This document shows positions 24,054 to 32,264 of a stretch of DNA of 64,000 bases, piece by piece (within the stretch, counting starts at the first letter, position 1; every line of letters starts with the position of its first letter). The position numbers were made by a program, and so were the translations under genes. The DNA is taken from contig NZ_JAGGPM010000018.1 of assembly GCF_018613835.1 (NCBI RefSeq), forward strand, positions 24,404 to 88,403, written 5' to 3'. Source of the stretch: Arthrobacter sp. ISL-5. GTDB lineage: Bacteria; Actinomycetota; Actinomycetes; Actinomycetales; Micrococcaceae. The notes under the pieces are model-generated. The model saw only the letters and a program-made list of their open reading frames with translations. It did not search any database and was not told the origin of the DNA.

Positions 24054-24518
24054 ATGCCACACCAAACTGCCGGGACGCACGCGCTGAGCATTGGCGAGCT
24101 GTCGCAGCGGAGCGGCGTGGCGCCGTCGGCCCTTCATTTCTACGAACGCAACGGGCTCATCACGTCGGAACGGACCTTGGGCAACCAGCGCCGCTACGGC
24201 CGGGACATGCTGCGCCGGGTGGCGTTCATCCGCGTCTCGCAGCGCGTGGGAATTCCGCTCAAGGACATCCGCACGGCGCTGGATTCGCTGCCGGAGGGCC
24301 GCACGCCCACGAAGCGCGACTGGTCCAGGCTCTCCCGGCTGTGGCGCTCGGAACTGGACGCCCGCATCGAGGCCCTGCACCACCTGCGCGAGGACCTGGA
24401 CGGATGCATCGGCTGCGGCTGCCTAAGCCTGAAGGCCTGCCGGCTGCAGAATCCGTCCGATGAACTCGGGGCCGGCGGTTCCGGCCCCGTCCGCTGGGAA
24501 CCCGCCCCCGGCGCGTAG
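24054..24518 (+). CDS. soxR: Redox-sensing transcriptional activator SoxR
   Basis: A 154-residue MerR-family regulator. It has an N-terminal winged helix (LSIGELSQRSGVAPSALHFYERNGLI), a dimerisation helix, then the [2Fe-2S]-binding signature CIGCGCLSLKAC with four cysteines spaced as in SoxR. Oxidation of the cluster twists the promoter and activates transcription. In actinobacteria SoxR usually controls a small set of exporters and oxidoreductases in response to redox-cycling antibiotics. The divergent MFS gene, with a perfect SoxR box, is the clear local target. Confidence 0.95.
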   Translation: MPHQTAGTHALSIGELSQRSGVAPSALHFYERNGLITSERTLGNQRRYGRDMLRRVAFIRVSQRVGIPLKDIRTALDSLPEGRTPTKRDWSRLSRLWRSELDARIEALHHLREDLDGCIGCGCLSLKACRLQNPSDELGAGGSGPVRWEPAPGA

Positions 24519-24532
24519 GCCCGCGTCCCGCC

Positions 24533-24598
24533 CCCAACTGGGTAGCAGCTGACGCGATTCCCAGCGCTGAGAAGCGCGTCAGCTGTTACCTAGTTGGG
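24533..24598. terminator. Large hairpin between soxR and the Lrp-type gene (H2)
   Basis: A 24-base arm starting CCCAACTGGGTAGCAG (24533) pairs with 24575-24598, 22 of 24 positions matching, around an 18-base loop. Its right arm overlaps the end of the Lrp-type gene and encodes its last residues. The outer arm sequence CCCAACTGG.TAGCAG recurs in the hairpin at 28365-28430. Confidence 0.7.
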
Positions 24599-25622
24599 CG
24601 GACCCGGCGGGAACGACGACGGCGCCACTCGCCGTCGAGTCCGGGTTCAGCATCCAGCCCACGCGCTTGACGGTGGTCAGCATGACGACGCTTTCGACCA
24701 GTTCAATGCCGGGGACCTTCTGCTGCAGGGCAAGTTCGGCATCCATGACGTCGGCCAGGGACTGGAGCCACATGATGATCACGAAATTCGTGGGCCCCGT
24801 GGTCGAGGCGCTGAGCCGCACGTTCCGGATGGTCCGGAGGGCGGCCGCCGCGGCTTCGTGCTGACCGGCCGGGACGTTGACGAACCACTGGCAGGTCACG
24901 GGAAAGGACGAGTATCTTTGCGCAATCTCGCACCGCAGGGACAGGATCCCGCTGGCCAGCACCCGGTTCAGCTGCCGCTGGACCGTTGCCGGGTTGCGGC
25001 CGAGCGCGCGTGCGATGTCGGCCGCCGTCGCACGCCCGTCCTTGGCAAGGAAGGGCAGGAGGGCCAGATGGGTCGCGGGCAGCGGCGCCTGCGCGGCGTC
25101 GGGACGTTCGGGGTCCGCCGCCCCGAGTCTCGCCAATGCCCTGAAGGATGCCTGCTGCGCACGGCTGAGCACGTTCAGCCGCCAGGAATCACCGCCGGCG
25201 TGCAGCCGTGTGCACAGTGAAGTCTGGTACTTGAGGAGCCCGTCAATGTCCTTCAGCCGCGAGACCACGTTGGTGCTGAACTCCTCCAGCGATCCGGTAA
25301 TGACGGTCAGCATGAGGTCCCGGTGGCTCGCGGCCTCTTCAACCGTGACGATCTCCGGCATCGCGGCGAGCCGGGCCGTGACGTCGTCCCTGCGGTTCAT
25401 CTCGCAGTCCACGGCCACGAACGCGAGGCACATCTGCTTCGGGTCGCCGATCAGGTGCGCCGTGATCCAGGACGCTCCGCCCGCCCGCAGCCGCTCCCAC
25501 CGGGCCGCGAGCGTGGTGGCATGGACGCCAAGGATCTCGGCGGCGTCGGCCCAGCTCACCCGCGGTGCGATTTGCAGGGCATGGATGAGCGCCAGATCTT
25601 CCTCACTGAGTTCCAAGATCAT
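24579..25622 (-). CDS. Lrp/AsnC-family regulator with duplicated domains
   Basis: At 347 residues this is twice the usual length. It has two helix-turn-helix/AsnC units: the first near residues 5-50 (LIHALQIAPRVSWADAAEILGVHATTLAARWERLRAGG) with its ligand-binding fold, the second near 178-230 (PFLAKDGRATAADIARALGRNPATVQRQLNRVLASGIL). Such double Lrp proteins occur in actinobacteria. It is divergent from an amidohydrolase and transporter, the probable targets. ATG 25622 abuts ACGGAG; a TTG six bases further in (25616) would have better spacing, so the start is uncertain by two residues. Confidence 0.88.
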   Translation of the reverse strand: MILELSEEDLALIHALQIAPRVSWADAAEILGVHATTLAARWERLRAGGASWITAHLIGDPKQMCLAFVAVDCEMNRRDDVTARLAAMPEIVTVEEAASHRDLMLTVITGSLEEFSTNVVSRLKDIDGLLKYQTSLCTRLHAGGDSWRLNVLSRAQQASFRALARLGAADPERPDAAQAPLPATHLALLPFLAKDGRATAADIARALGRNPATVQRQLNRVLASGILSLRCEIAQRYSSFPVTCQWFVNVPAGQHEAAAAALRTIRNVRLSASTTGPTNFVIIMWLQSLADVMDAELALQQKVPGIELVESVVMLTTVKRVGWMLNPDSTASGAVVVPAGSAQLGNS

Positions 25623-25657
25623 CTCCGTTGCGTGAATCCTGCGGATTTGCCTACTGC

Positions 25658-25704
25658 AGTGCATTTTTCCAGCACTTTACCGGACTGTGAAGTAGGCCAC
25701 TTCA
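25658..25704. promoter_or_regulatory. Candidate Lrp operators in the divergent promoter region
   Basis: Two inverted repeats lie between the divergent genes: AGTGC (25658-25662) with GCACT (25672-25676) across an AT-rich 9-base centre, and TGAAGT (25688-25693) with ACTTCA (25699-25704) across AGGCC. AT-centred dyads of about 15-17 bp are typical Lrp/AsnC sites. Which is used for which gene is not visible. Confidence 0.5.
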
Positions 25705-25744
25705 GAATAGACCCACAACGCCGAACCACAGACGAGGAGTACAC

Positions 25745-27037
25745 GTGCCGATTGCCGCAGACGCCCGGGAGATGCAGGGAGACCTTGCCCGGCTCCGCCA
25801 CGACCTGCACCGGTGGCCCGAGATCGGCCTCGACCTGCCGCGAACCCAGGAAAAGGTACTGCAGGCCCTGGACGGGCTGCCGTACGAAATCACGTTGGGC
25901 AAGGACACGACGTCGGTCACTGCCGTCCTGCGCGGCGGCGCGAAGGGCAGGGCGAAGGGCGGATCCGAGGGCGGCGCGAACTCCGCCGCGAGCGCCAGCG
26001 CCCCGGCGGTGCTCCTCCGCGCCGACATGGACGGGCTGCCCGTCCAGGAGAAGACGGGCGTGGGCTACAGCTCCACGATCGACGGCGCCATGCACGCCTG
26101 CGGCCACGACCTCCACACGTCCATGCTCGCCGGCGCGGCCACGCTCCTCGCGGAACGCCGGCACCGGCTGGCCGGCGATGTGGTGCTGATGTTCCAGCCG
26201 GGCGAGGAGGGCTTCGACGGCGCAAGCTACATGATCCGCGAAGGCGTGCTCGATGCCCCCGGCCGGCGCGTGGACGCCGCCTACGGCATGCACGTGTTTT
26301 CCTCCCTCGAGCCGCACGGCACGTTCTGCACCAAGCCGGGCGTCATGCTCAGCGCCTCGGACGGCCTTGTTGTCACGGTGCTGGGCGCCGGTGGCCACGG
26401 CTCCACCCCGCACTCGGCCAAGGACCCGGTCACCGCGGCCGCGGAAATGGTGACCGCCCTGCAGGTCATGGTCACCCGCCAGTTCAACATTTTCGATCCT
26501 GTGGTCCTGTCCGTGGGCGTGCTCCGCGCCGGCACCAAGCGCAACGTCATCCCGGAGACTGCCCGCATCGAGGCCACCATCCGGACCTTCTCCGACGAGT
26601 CCCGGCAGCGGATGATGGACTCCGTGCCCCGGCTGCTCAAGGGCATCGCGGCGGCGCACGGCCTCGACGTCGACGTGGACTACCAGCAGGAATATCCTCT
26701 CACCATCACGGACGAGGACGAGACGCACACCGCGGAAAACGTCATCGCCGGACTGTTCGGCGAATCGAGGCTGTCGCGGTGGGCCACCCCGCTGGGCGGC
26801 TCCGAGGATTTCTCCCGCGTTCTCGCCGAGGTGCCCGGCACCTTCATCGGGCTGAGCGCCGTGCCTCCCGGCACGGACCACGCCACCTCGCCGTTCAACC
26901 ACTCACCGTACGCAACGTTCGACGACGGCGTGCTGGCTGACGGGGCCGCCCTCTATGCGGAACTCGCCATCTCCCGCCTCGCGGCACTGGCCGCCCAGTC
27001 CCCTTCCCCCGCACCGGCCTCCACGGTCGCTTCCTAG
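25745..27037 (+). CDS. M20-family amidohydrolase (N-acyl amino acid hydrolase type)
   Basis: A 430-residue metal-dependent hydrolase. DGAMHACGHDLHTSMLAGAA carries the first metal His and catalytic Asp region, and FQPGEEGFDGASYMI the catalytic Glu pair. GMHVF, then VLGAGGHGSTPH and PLGGSEDFSRVLAEVPG near the C-terminus complete the hippurate/IAA-amino-acid hydrolase pattern. It starts at GTG 25745 with GAGGAG seven bases upstream. Residues 65-85 are a Gly/Ala/Ser-rich insertion. The MHS transporter follows 25 bases later, so import and hydrolysis of an N-acylated or amide substrate is likely, controlled by the divergent Lrp-type regulator. Confidence 0.92.
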   Translation: MPIAADAREMQGDLARLRHDLHRWPEIGLDLPRTQEKVLQALDGLPYEITLGKDTTSVTAVLRGGAKGRAKGGSEGGANSAASASAPAVLLRADMDGLPVQEKTGVGYSSTIDGAMHACGHDLHTSMLAGAATLLAERRHRLAGDVVLMFQPGEEGFDGASYMIREGVLDAPGRRVDAAYGMHVFSSLEPHGTFCTKPGVMLSASDGLVVTVLGAGGHGSTPHSAKDPVTAAAEMVTALQVMVTRQFNIFDPVVLSVGVLRAGTKRNVIPETARIEATIRTFSDESRQRMMDSVPRLLKGIAAAHGLDVDVDYQQEYPLTITDEDETHTAENVIAGLFGESRLSRWATPLGGSEDFSRVLAEVPGTFIGLSAVPPGTDHATSPFNHSPYATFDDGVLADGAALYAELAISRLAALAAQSPSPAPASTVAS

Positions 27038-27062
27038 CCCACCCCACCACAGGGAGAAATCC

Positions 27063-28352
27063 ATGACCGCCATCATCAACCCGCAGCGCGCGGACCGGGT
27101 GTCCACCCGGAAGACCATCGTCGGCACCGGCATCGGCAACGCCGTCGAATGGTACGACTGGGCCATTTACGCGACCTTCACACCGTTCATCGCCAGCCAG
27201 CTCTTCAGCAAGTCAGATCCGGCTTCGGCCGTGCTGTCCACCCTGGCGATTTTCGCCGTCGGCTTCGTGGCCCGCCCGTTCGGCGGGTTCCTGTTCGGCT
27301 GGATCGGCGACAGGGTGGGCCGCAAGACCTCCATGACGCTCGCCGTCGGGCTCGCCTCGCTGGGCAGCCTGATGATCGGCGTCGCGCCGACGTTCGCCGC
27401 CGTCGGCGCGTGGGCATCGCTCACGCTCCTGGTGGCCCGGCTGGTCCAGGGCCTGGCCCACGGCGGTGAGCTGCCGTCGTCGCAGACCTATCTTTCCGAG
27501 ATGGCGCCACGGGAGCGCCGCGGATTCTGGGCCACGCTGATCTACACTTCCGGCACCGTGGGCATCCTGTTCGGAACGCTGTTGGGGGCCGTCCTGAACA
27601 TGGCGCTGAGCACCGAGGTCATGAATGCCTGGGGCTGGCGGATCCCGTTCCTGATCGGCGCCGCGATGGGCCTGTACGCGCTGATCATGCGGTCCCGGCT
27701 GCACGAGACGGACGCCTTCGAGGGCGAGTCCACCACGGAGAAGCGCGCGCCCATCTGGCCCCAGATTGTCCGCTACCGCAAGCAGGCCCTGCAGGTGATC
27801 GGCCTGACCGTGGGCCTCACGGTGATCTACTACATCTGGGGTGTGGTGGCCCCCAGCTATGCCACCACCGCGCTGAAGATCGACCGCGGAGAAGCACTCT
27901 GGGCCGGCGTCATCGGCAACATCGTGTTCATTGCCGCCCTGCCGTTCTGGGGCAAGCTGTCGGACCGGATCGGCCGCAAGAAGGTGCTGTGGGCAGGAGC
28001 GATCGGGGCCGCCATCATGCACTTCCCCATGACCTGGCTGCTGAAGGACTCCGCCTGGCAGCTGGCGGTAAGCATGTCCGTGATGCTCATCTTCATCGCC
28101 GCGAGCGCCGCCATTGTGCCCGCCGTCTACGCGGAGCTGTTCCCCACGAGCATCCGGACCGTGGGCGTGGGCGTGCCGTACTCCATCTGCGTGGCGCTCT
28201 TCGGCGGGACCGCTCCCTACCTGCAGCAGTGGCTCGGCACGACGCTCCAGCTGCCCAACCTGTTCAACGTGTACGCGGTGGCGCTGCTGGCCGTGAGTGC
28301 GGCGTTCGTCTTCACCATCCCCGAGACCAAAGGCAAGGACCTGACGCACTAG
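27063..28352 (+). CDS. MHS-family MFS transporter
   Basis: A 429-residue importer of the metabolite:H+ symporter branch. The diagnostic start TIVGTGIGNAVEWYDWAIYATFTPF and FGWIGDRVGRKTSMTLAVG are present, followed by LVQGLAHGGELPSSQTYLSEMAPRERRG. Known members take up organic acids or betaine-like solutes. ATG 27063 has GGGAGAAAT upstream; the in-frame extension to 26955 lies in the previous gene. It forms a two-gene operon with the amidohydrolase. Confidence 0.92.
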   Translation: MTAIINPQRADRVSTRKTIVGTGIGNAVEWYDWAIYATFTPFIASQLFSKSDPASAVLSTLAIFAVGFVARPFGGFLFGWIGDRVGRKTSMTLAVGLASLGSLMIGVAPTFAAVGAWASLTLLVARLVQGLAHGGELPSSQTYLSEMAPRERRGFWATLIYTSGTVGILFGTLLGAVLNMALSTEVMNAWGWRIPFLIGAAMGLYALIMRSRLHETDAFEGESTTEKRAPIWPQIVRYRKQALQVIGLTVGLTVIYYIWGVVAPSYATTALKIDRGEALWAGVIGNIVFIAALPFWGKLSDRIGRKKVLWAGAIGAAIMHFPMTWLLKDSAWQLAVSMSVMLIFIAASAAIVPAVYAELFPTSIRTVGVGVPYSICVALFGGTAPYLQQWLGTTLQLPNLFNVYAVALLAVSAAFVFTIPETKGKDLTH

Positions 28353-28364
28353 CCCTTCCCCATT

Positions 28365-28430
28365 CCCAACTGGCTAGCAGTTGTTGTCGTTTTGAGCCCT
28401 CATAACGACAACAACTGCGAGTCAGTTGGG
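28365..28430. terminator. Large hairpin between convergent MFS genes (H3)
   Basis: A 27-base arm at 28365-28391, starting CCCAACTGGCTAGCAG, pairs with 28404-28430 (25 of 27) around TTGAGCCCTCAT. Its outer part matches the hairpin at 24533 and its loop end (on the minus strand GTCGTTATGAG...AAACGAC) matches the one at 13050, tying the three together. Confidence 0.75.
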
Positions 28431-28432
28431 AC

Positions 28433-29728
28433 TTAGCCGCCGATGTACCGGTTCCGCCCCGCCCGGTACCCGAACACCGCCGCGAGCGCGCCCACCACGA
28501 GGAACAGCACGCCGGCGGCCGCAAACGATCCCGTGGCCTGGTGGAGCTGGCCCACCATGAGCGTTCCGGTGGAGCCGAGGCCGTAGCCCACGCCCTGCAT
28601 CATGCCGGAGAGGTGGGCAGCGGTGTGGCCGTCGCGGGTGCGGAGCATGATCATGGTCAGGGCCACGGCCGTGAGGCTGCCCTGCCCCAGACCCAGCAGC
28701 CCGGTCCACAGCCAGATCAGCTCCAGCGGGCCGAAGATGCTCAGCGCAAAACCGCCCCCGGTCATGAGCGCCACCACCGTGTTGATCACCCGCTGGTCCC
28801 GGCACCTCGCGGCGAGCGCCGGGGCGAAGAGGGAGCCGAGCATCTGCAGCACGATCGACGCCGACACGATCAGCCCCGCCGTGCCGCCGTCCACGCCGCG
28901 TTCGCGCAGAATCGGCGCCAGCCAGGCAAAAACGCTGAAGGACATCATGGCCTGCAGCACCATGAAAATCGTGACCTGCCAGGCAACCGCCGAGCGCCAC
29001 ACGTTCACGCCGTCCCGCACCGCCTTGTGCTGCCCGTGCCGCTGCCGCACGGCAACCGGAAGGAAAAGCAACAGCACGACGGCGGCCGGCACCGCCCAGA
29101 ACCACAGCGCCGAGGCCCATTGCCCGGTCGCGTTGAAGACCGGATAGGTGAATCCGGCGCCCAGGGCTGCGGATGCGCAGATGGCCGTCGTGTACAGGCC
29201 GCCCATCAGGCCGAGCCGGTGCGGAAAGTCGCGTTTCACGAGCCCGGGCAGCAGCACGTTGCAGAGCGCGATGGCCGCGCCGCAGGCCGCCGTTCCGGCG
29301 AGCAGCGCCGGCAGGTGTCCGGCGCCGGGGAGGTCCGTGGGACGGAGGAGCAGACCCGCGGTCAGGACCGCCATCGCACCGAACAGCACGCGCTCGGCGC
29401 CGAACCGGCGCGCCAGTACCGGACCCAGCGGCGCGAACACCCCGAGCAGCGTCACCGGCACGGTGGTGAGCACCACCACCGCCCAGCCCGGCAGGCCGAC
29501 GTCGGCCGTCACCTCCGGAAGCACGGCCGAAAAACTGGAGAACACCGTCCGCAGGTTCAGCCCGATCAGCACCAGGCACAGGCCCAGGTACACCAGCGCC
29601 CGCCGGCTGCCGACGCGGGTGGGCTCGGCCGCGGGAACGTCGTCAATCTCGGCATCCACGAGGGCGGAGACGGACGGGGCGGCGGCGGGGGGCGTGCTGC
29701 TCGACCGCGGCTTTTCAGTATGCGTCAC
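28433..29728 (-). CDS. CynX/NimT-family MFS transporter
   Basis: A 431-residue transporter with 12 predicted helices after a hydrophilic N-terminus of about 45 residues. YLGLCLVLIGLNLRTVFSSFSAVLPEVTADVGLPGW and FAPLGPVLARRFGAERVLFG are typical of the CynX/NimT (cyanate or 2-nitroimidazole) group. Substrate is not predictable. It follows the FAD monooxygenase gene on the same strand by about 70 bases, so the two may be co-transcribed. Confidence 0.88.
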   Translation of the reverse strand: MTHTEKPRSSSTPPAAAPSVSALVDAEIDDVPAAEPTRVGSRRALVYLGLCLVLIGLNLRTVFSSFSAVLPEVTADVGLPGWAVVVLTTVPVTLLGVFAPLGPVLARRFGAERVLFGAMAVLTAGLLLRPTDLPGAGHLPALLAGTAACGAAIALCNVLLPGLVKRDFPHRLGLMGGLYTTAICASAALGAGFTYPVFNATGQWASALWFWAVPAAVVLLLFLPVAVRQRHGQHKAVRDGVNVWRSAVAWQVTIFMVLQAMMSFSVFAWLAPILRERGVDGGTAGLIVSASIVLQMLGSLFAPALAARCRDQRVINTVVALMTGGGFALSIFGPLELIWLWTGLLGLGQGSLTAVALTMIMLRTRDGHTAAHLSGMMQGVGYGLGSTGTLMVGQLHQATGSFAAAGVLFLVVGALAAVFGYRAGRNRYIGG

Positions 29729-29798
29729 GGTGCCTATTCTGGCAGGACGCCGTGCCGCCCCCGGGCAGCCGGACGTCGGCCATCCCCTGCGCGACGCG

Positions 29799-31046
29799 TC
29801 ACCGTGCCCAGAGCGGCCAGAGCCGTTCCGCCTTGCGCCTGACCTCCGAGTAGGGGACGTCCGCGCTCTTGGCTTGGGCGAAGATGCTCAGACCCAGCAT
29901 CGATGTCGCCAAGGCACGCACCGTGTGGAAGCGGTTTTCAAACAGGCTCCGTTCACTGATCCACGACACCGCATCCGCTTCGGGTTTCCACACGGCGGTG
30001 TATCTTGCCGCCGCGACGGGCAACTGGTCCGGCATGTTCCCGGCGGCGCTGATGCACTGTTCGAGCGTCATGGCCGACTCCATGGCGCCGTTGACTCCCT
30101 GCCCGATCGGCGGGTAGGGGGCCGCCGCGTCACCGATCAGCACGGCTTTGCCGCCGTGGAACTGGGAGCAGTTCAGGCTCCGTCCAATGTGATAGCAGGT
30201 TCGCTTCGCGAAGGCCTCGACCTGTCCGTCGCCGGCGAATTCCAGAACGCGCGGGCAGCGCTCCTGCAGGAAGCGCCGGGCCTCGTCAGCGGAGGGGAAT
30301 TCGATGTGTTCCTTCGTCCCTATGGCGCAGAACCACCTCGCGGACAAGGATCCTTCGTCGCCCTTGATGGCTCCGGCAACGCAGAAGGGGCGCGTCGAGA
30401 GCCCGTGCAGGTAATTCTCGTCCAGCCGATTTCCGACCTTGTCGAGTTCGAGCATGGTGCAGTAGTTGGGGAAGGATTTGGCCGTGACGGTGAATCCGGG
30501 GATCTGGTCCTGGAGGGCCGCGCGGATTGTGGAGCCGGCCCCGTCCGCGCCGACGATGAGATCAAACTTTCTGGTCATCAGGGGCCCGGATTTCGGTGCG
30601 ACAGTAAGTGATCCGGAGCGCGTGTCCGCAGTTTCCACGCGGGTTTCGAACTCCGTGGCCACCAGGTCGCGGTACTTTTCGAGGACGGACATGAGGGCGC
30701 GGAGGATGTCGCCCCGCGATCCGGTCCATCCGGGGAGGGTCCATTCTTCCGTTCCCCTACCCGGGATCTTGAGGCCCTTGAACCTGATCATTCTGTCGTC
30801 GAACTCGGGGCAGGCATCGATGTGCTGGAGTGCCTTCAGCCCGTGCCCGGAGATGTCGATCGTGTAGGAACGGTCCGGGTTGAAGCGCGGGGCCGCGTCA
30901 GGATGGACGTCACGTTCGAAAACTGTTGAACTGAGTCCGCGGCGGGCGAGCGCAATCGCGAGCACCAGCCCGGACGGACCGGCCCCAAGGATCGCGATGG
31001 CCCCGGCATTGGTCTTTGTCCCTGGCTCGGGAGTCGATGATTCCAT
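29799..31046 (-). CDS. FAD-dependent aromatic-ring monooxygenase-like protein
   Basis: A 415-residue flavoprotein of the PHBH/kynurenine 3-monooxygenase group. AIAILGAGPSGLVLAIALARRGLSSTVFERD is the N-terminal dinucleotide-binding fold; FDLIVGADGAGSTIR is the DG motif and AVLIGDAAAPYPPIGQGVNGAMESAM the GD motif near residue 300. ATG 31046 has AGGAAA upstream; the longer frame to 31163 adds a Cys/Arg-rich non-conserved stretch. Likely hydroxylates or oxidises an aromatic or polyketide-like substrate. It is divergent from trmB. Confidence 0.87.
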   Translation of the reverse strand: MESSTPEPGTKTNAGAIAILGAGPSGLVLAIALARRGLSSTVFERDVHPDAAPRFNPDRSYTIDISGHGLKALQHIDACPEFDDRMIRFKGLKIPGRGTEEWTLPGWTGSRGDILRALMSVLEKYRDLVATEFETRVETADTRSGSLTVAPKSGPLMTRKFDLIVGADGAGSTIRAALQDQIPGFTVTAKSFPNYCTMLELDKVGNRLDENYLHGLSTRPFCVAGAIKGDEGSLSARWFCAIGTKEHIEFPSADEARRFLQERCPRVLEFAGDGQVEAFAKRTCYHIGRSLNCSQFHGGKAVLIGDAAAPYPPIGQGVNGAMESAMTLEQCISAAGNMPDQLPVAAARYTAVWKPEADAVSWISERSLFENRFHTVRALATSMLGLSIFAQAKSADVPYSEVRRKAERLWPLWAR

Positions 31047-31232
31047 GGCGTTTCCTGAAGGCGTGATGATATGGAACGGGTAGGCCGCCCGGCTGGCTGG
31101 TCTCCGGGACGAACAGCCATGAGCGTGCAGCCGGTGAGCGGCCAGCCTCTGGGATAGCAACACTTTACGCTGGCCGGTTTAGGCAGGGAACCACCGGAAT
31201 TGGACCCCGCCAACGCCGGTATTCTGGAGGTG

Positions 31233-32180
31233 ATGAGTGAAACTCCAGAATTCCCCAAGGCGCCTGAAGACAATGCGCCTGAAATCCCGAGCCAGCCCCG
31301 GCCCGTGACCCCCGGCAGCCAGGCCTCCTTCGGCACGTACGGCGGGCGGCCGGTCAGCTTCGTGCGCCGCGGAACCCGGCTCCAGGGACGCCGCCAGGCG
31401 GCATGGGAAGCGCACTCGGACCGCTGGGCCGTGGACGTTCCGCGGCACGTTGCGAACACGTCCGTGCACCCGGACTACACGTTCGACGCCGAGGCCGAGT
31501 TCGACCGCAAGGCGCCGCTGATCGTCGAGGTCGGCTCGGGCCTGGGCGACGCCATCTGCCACGCCGCGGAGGAGAACCCGGACAAGGACTTCCTCGCCGT
31601 CGAGGTCTACACGCCGGGCCTGGCCAACACCATGATCAAGATCAACAGCCGCGGACTCACCAACGTCCGGGTCGTGGAGGCCAACGCCCCGGAGGTCCTG
31701 GCCACCATGCTCCCGCCCGCATCCGTCAGCGAGCTCTGGATCTTCTTCCCGGACCCCTGGCACAAGTCCCGGCACCACAAGCGCCGGCTCATCCAGCCCG
31801 AGTTCGCCGAACTCGCCGCCAGGGCGATCAAGCCGGGCGGGCTTTGGCGGATCGCCACGGACTGGTCCAACTATGCCGTGCACGTGCGCGACGTCCTGGC
31901 CGGCTCCGCGGCCTTTGAGAACCTGCACAACGGCGAGCGCAGCGGTCCGGAGAGCCCCCTCACCCACGTCTGGCAGAGCGGCGTCGAGTCGCTCGTGGGC
32001 GGTGCCCCCGTGAAGGAAGGCCGGGCCCCGGTGAGCACGGAGCACACCGGCCCCAACGAGGGCATTGACGAAACCGGCGGCTGGGCGCCGCGGTTCGAGG
32101 GCCGCATCCGCACCAGCTTCGAGAACAAGGCGCACGAGGCCGGACGATTGATCTTCGACCTCTGCTACCGCCGGCTGTAG
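31233..32180 (+). CDS. trmB: tRNA (guanine-N7-)-methyltransferase
   Basis: A 315-residue enzyme making m7G46 in the variable loop of tRNA. LIVEVGSGLGDAICHAAEENPDKDFLAVEVYTPGL is the SAM-binding region, and WIFFPDPWHKSRHHKRRLIQPEF is the near-invariant TrmB catalytic motif (PDPW-K--H-KRR). A hydrophilic N-terminal extension of about 60 residues and a C-terminal FENKAHEAGRLIFDLCY are typical of actinobacterial members. GGAGG lies unusually close to the ATG at 31233. Confidence 0.95.
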   Translation: MSETPEFPKAPEDNAPEIPSQPRPVTPGSQASFGTYGGRPVSFVRRGTRLQGRRQAAWEAHSDRWAVDVPRHVANTSVHPDYTFDAEAEFDRKAPLIVEVGSGLGDAICHAAEENPDKDFLAVEVYTPGLANTMIKINSRGLTNVRVVEANAPEVLATMLPPASVSELWIFFPDPWHKSRHHKRRLIQPEFAELAARAIKPGGLWRIATDWSNYAVHVRDVLAGSAAFENLHNGERSGPESPLTHVWQSGVESLVGGAPVKEGRAPVSTEHTGPNEGIDETGGWAPRFEGRIRTSFENKAHEAGRLIFDLCYRRL

Positions 32181-32196
32181 CCGGGCCGACAGCCCG
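32180..32196 (+). terminator. Short hairpin at the trmB stop
   Basis: CCGGGC (32180-32185) and GCCCGG (32191-32196) pair around CGACA, at the very end of trmB. There is no T-run; weak evidence for a transcription end. Confidence 0.35.
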
Positions 32197-32264
32197 GTCA
32201 ATGACCTGCCGGAGTTGCCGGCCCTGACGTCTGTTCCGGAGCCCTGACCCGTGGCACGATAAGC

